From Pseudomonas sp. M30-35 (GTDB lineage Bacteria; Pseudomonadota; Gammaproteobacteria; Pseudomonadales; Pseudomonadaceae): a stretch of DNA of 64,000 nucleotides. The position numbers and the translations under genes were made by a program. The first letter of the stretch is position 1. Each line of letters begins with the position of its first letter. The stretch covers positions 372,001 through 436,000 of the forward strand of contig NZ_CP020892.1 of the NCBI RefSeq assembly GCF_002163625.1, given 5' to 3'. Shown piece after piece: positions 63,777 to 64,000 of the stretch. The notes below the pieces were generated by a model. The model ran no database searches, was not told where the DNA came from, and was given only the letters and a program-made list of their open reading frames with translations.

Positions 63777-64000
63777 TCAGCCTGAAATATTTTCTTCCAG
63801 CCATCCTTCGAGCAGTAAAGCGGCGGCCAGTGCATCCACTGGACGTTCGCGATAACCGCTATTTTGGCCTTGCTGTAAGCGCTCGCCTTTGGCCGCGTAG
63901 GTCGTCAGGCGTTCGTCATGGGTGTGAACGGGTAGATTAAAGCGGCCGTTGAGGCGACGCGCGAACTTCTCTGCACGCTCGCTCATCTCGCTCGGGCTGC
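63777..64000 (-). CDS. ruvX: Holliday-junction resolvase-like RuvX/YqgF, C-terminal part
   Basis: The gene enters from the right edge; about 74 codons are present. The visible part has the RNase-H-like family end: [31 protein letters not shown] and a final [18 protein letters not shown]. YqgF proteins take part in 16S rRNA 5'-end processing and are needed for growth in many bacteria. The start is outside the window. pyrR follows after 28 bases, the order seen in P. aeruginosa. Confidence 0.93.
   Translation of the reverse strand, partial: SPSEMSERAEKFARRLNGRFNLPVHTHDERLTTYAAKGERLQQGQNSGYRERPVDALAAALLLEGWLEENISG

Noticed and set aside
1..64000. CRISPR arrays, tRNA or rRNA genes, prophage and integrase genes, restriction-modification or toxin-antitoxin modules
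   Set aside because: None was seen. There are no regularly spaced repeats, no cloverleaf or rRNA-like sequence, and every sizable supported gene has another assignment.

Overview
The window reads as the chromosome of a Pseudomonas-type gammaproteobacterium. The evidence is gene content and order recalled from Pseudomonas aeruginosa: a carO/carP-like locus, yegP, rpiA, ilvA, rppH, ptsP, lgt, thyA, then glpQ, folA, hemW, rdgB, metWX, proC, the yggS-type gene, pilT, pilU and finally pyrC'-pyrB-pyrR-ruvX. No rRNA, tRNA, CRISPR array, prophage or complete insertion sequence was seen. Both window edges cut genes: an FAH-family hydrolase on the left and ruvX on the right.

Region 1 (1-13.5 kb) is core. 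A periplasmic OB-fold protein (CarO type) lies between two related membrane-anchored beta-propellers (CarP type) and has a TTAAG-N6-TTAAG box upstream. Two copies of a small non-coding element with inverted ends lie at 1291-1445 and 3454-3721. After them come rpiA, ilvA, a HAD phosphatase, rppH-ptsP, an NRDE protein, a TauE/SafE permease and the overlapping lgt-thyA pair.

Region 2 (13.5-37.3 kb) is accessory, metabolic and regulatory. It holds: (a) an aminoethylphosphonate locus with a LysR regulator, ABC transporter, phosphonoacetaldehyde hydrolase PhnX and a FAD amine oxidoreductase standing where the transaminase PhnW would be expected; (b) a single-gene bacterial glutamate-receptor-like potassium channel; (c) a quaternary-amine ABC transporter operon with a nitrilase-family enzyme; (d) an amidohydrolase, an alpha/beta-hydrolase-fold protein lacking its nucleophile serine, and a GlxA-type AraC regulator; (e) a six-gene sugar-acid catabolic operon (SDR, FAH hydrolase, MFS, enolase-superfamily dehydratase, Ldh-family dehydrogenase, second MFS) divergent from an IclR regulator.

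Region 3 (37.3-57.1 kb) returns to core genes. It has a DUF2868/DUF3482 membrane-GTPase pair, glpQ, folA, a tightly overlapping hemW-rdgB-DUF4426 run, metWX, a lone dynamin-like GTPase, YggT-proC-yggS divergent from pilT-pilU, a double TM2 protein, phosphorylcholine phosphatase and a Na/Pi symporter.

Region 4 (57.1-64 kb) holds nadE, an unlisted 59-codon small ORF, an ergothioneine EgtB-EgtD fusion, and the pyrimidine operon pyrR-pyrB-pyrC' following ruvX. Choline-related functions recur (quaternary-amine uptake, GlpQ, PchP), suggesting a bacterium able to use phospholipid head groups and phosphonates. That is inference from gene content.
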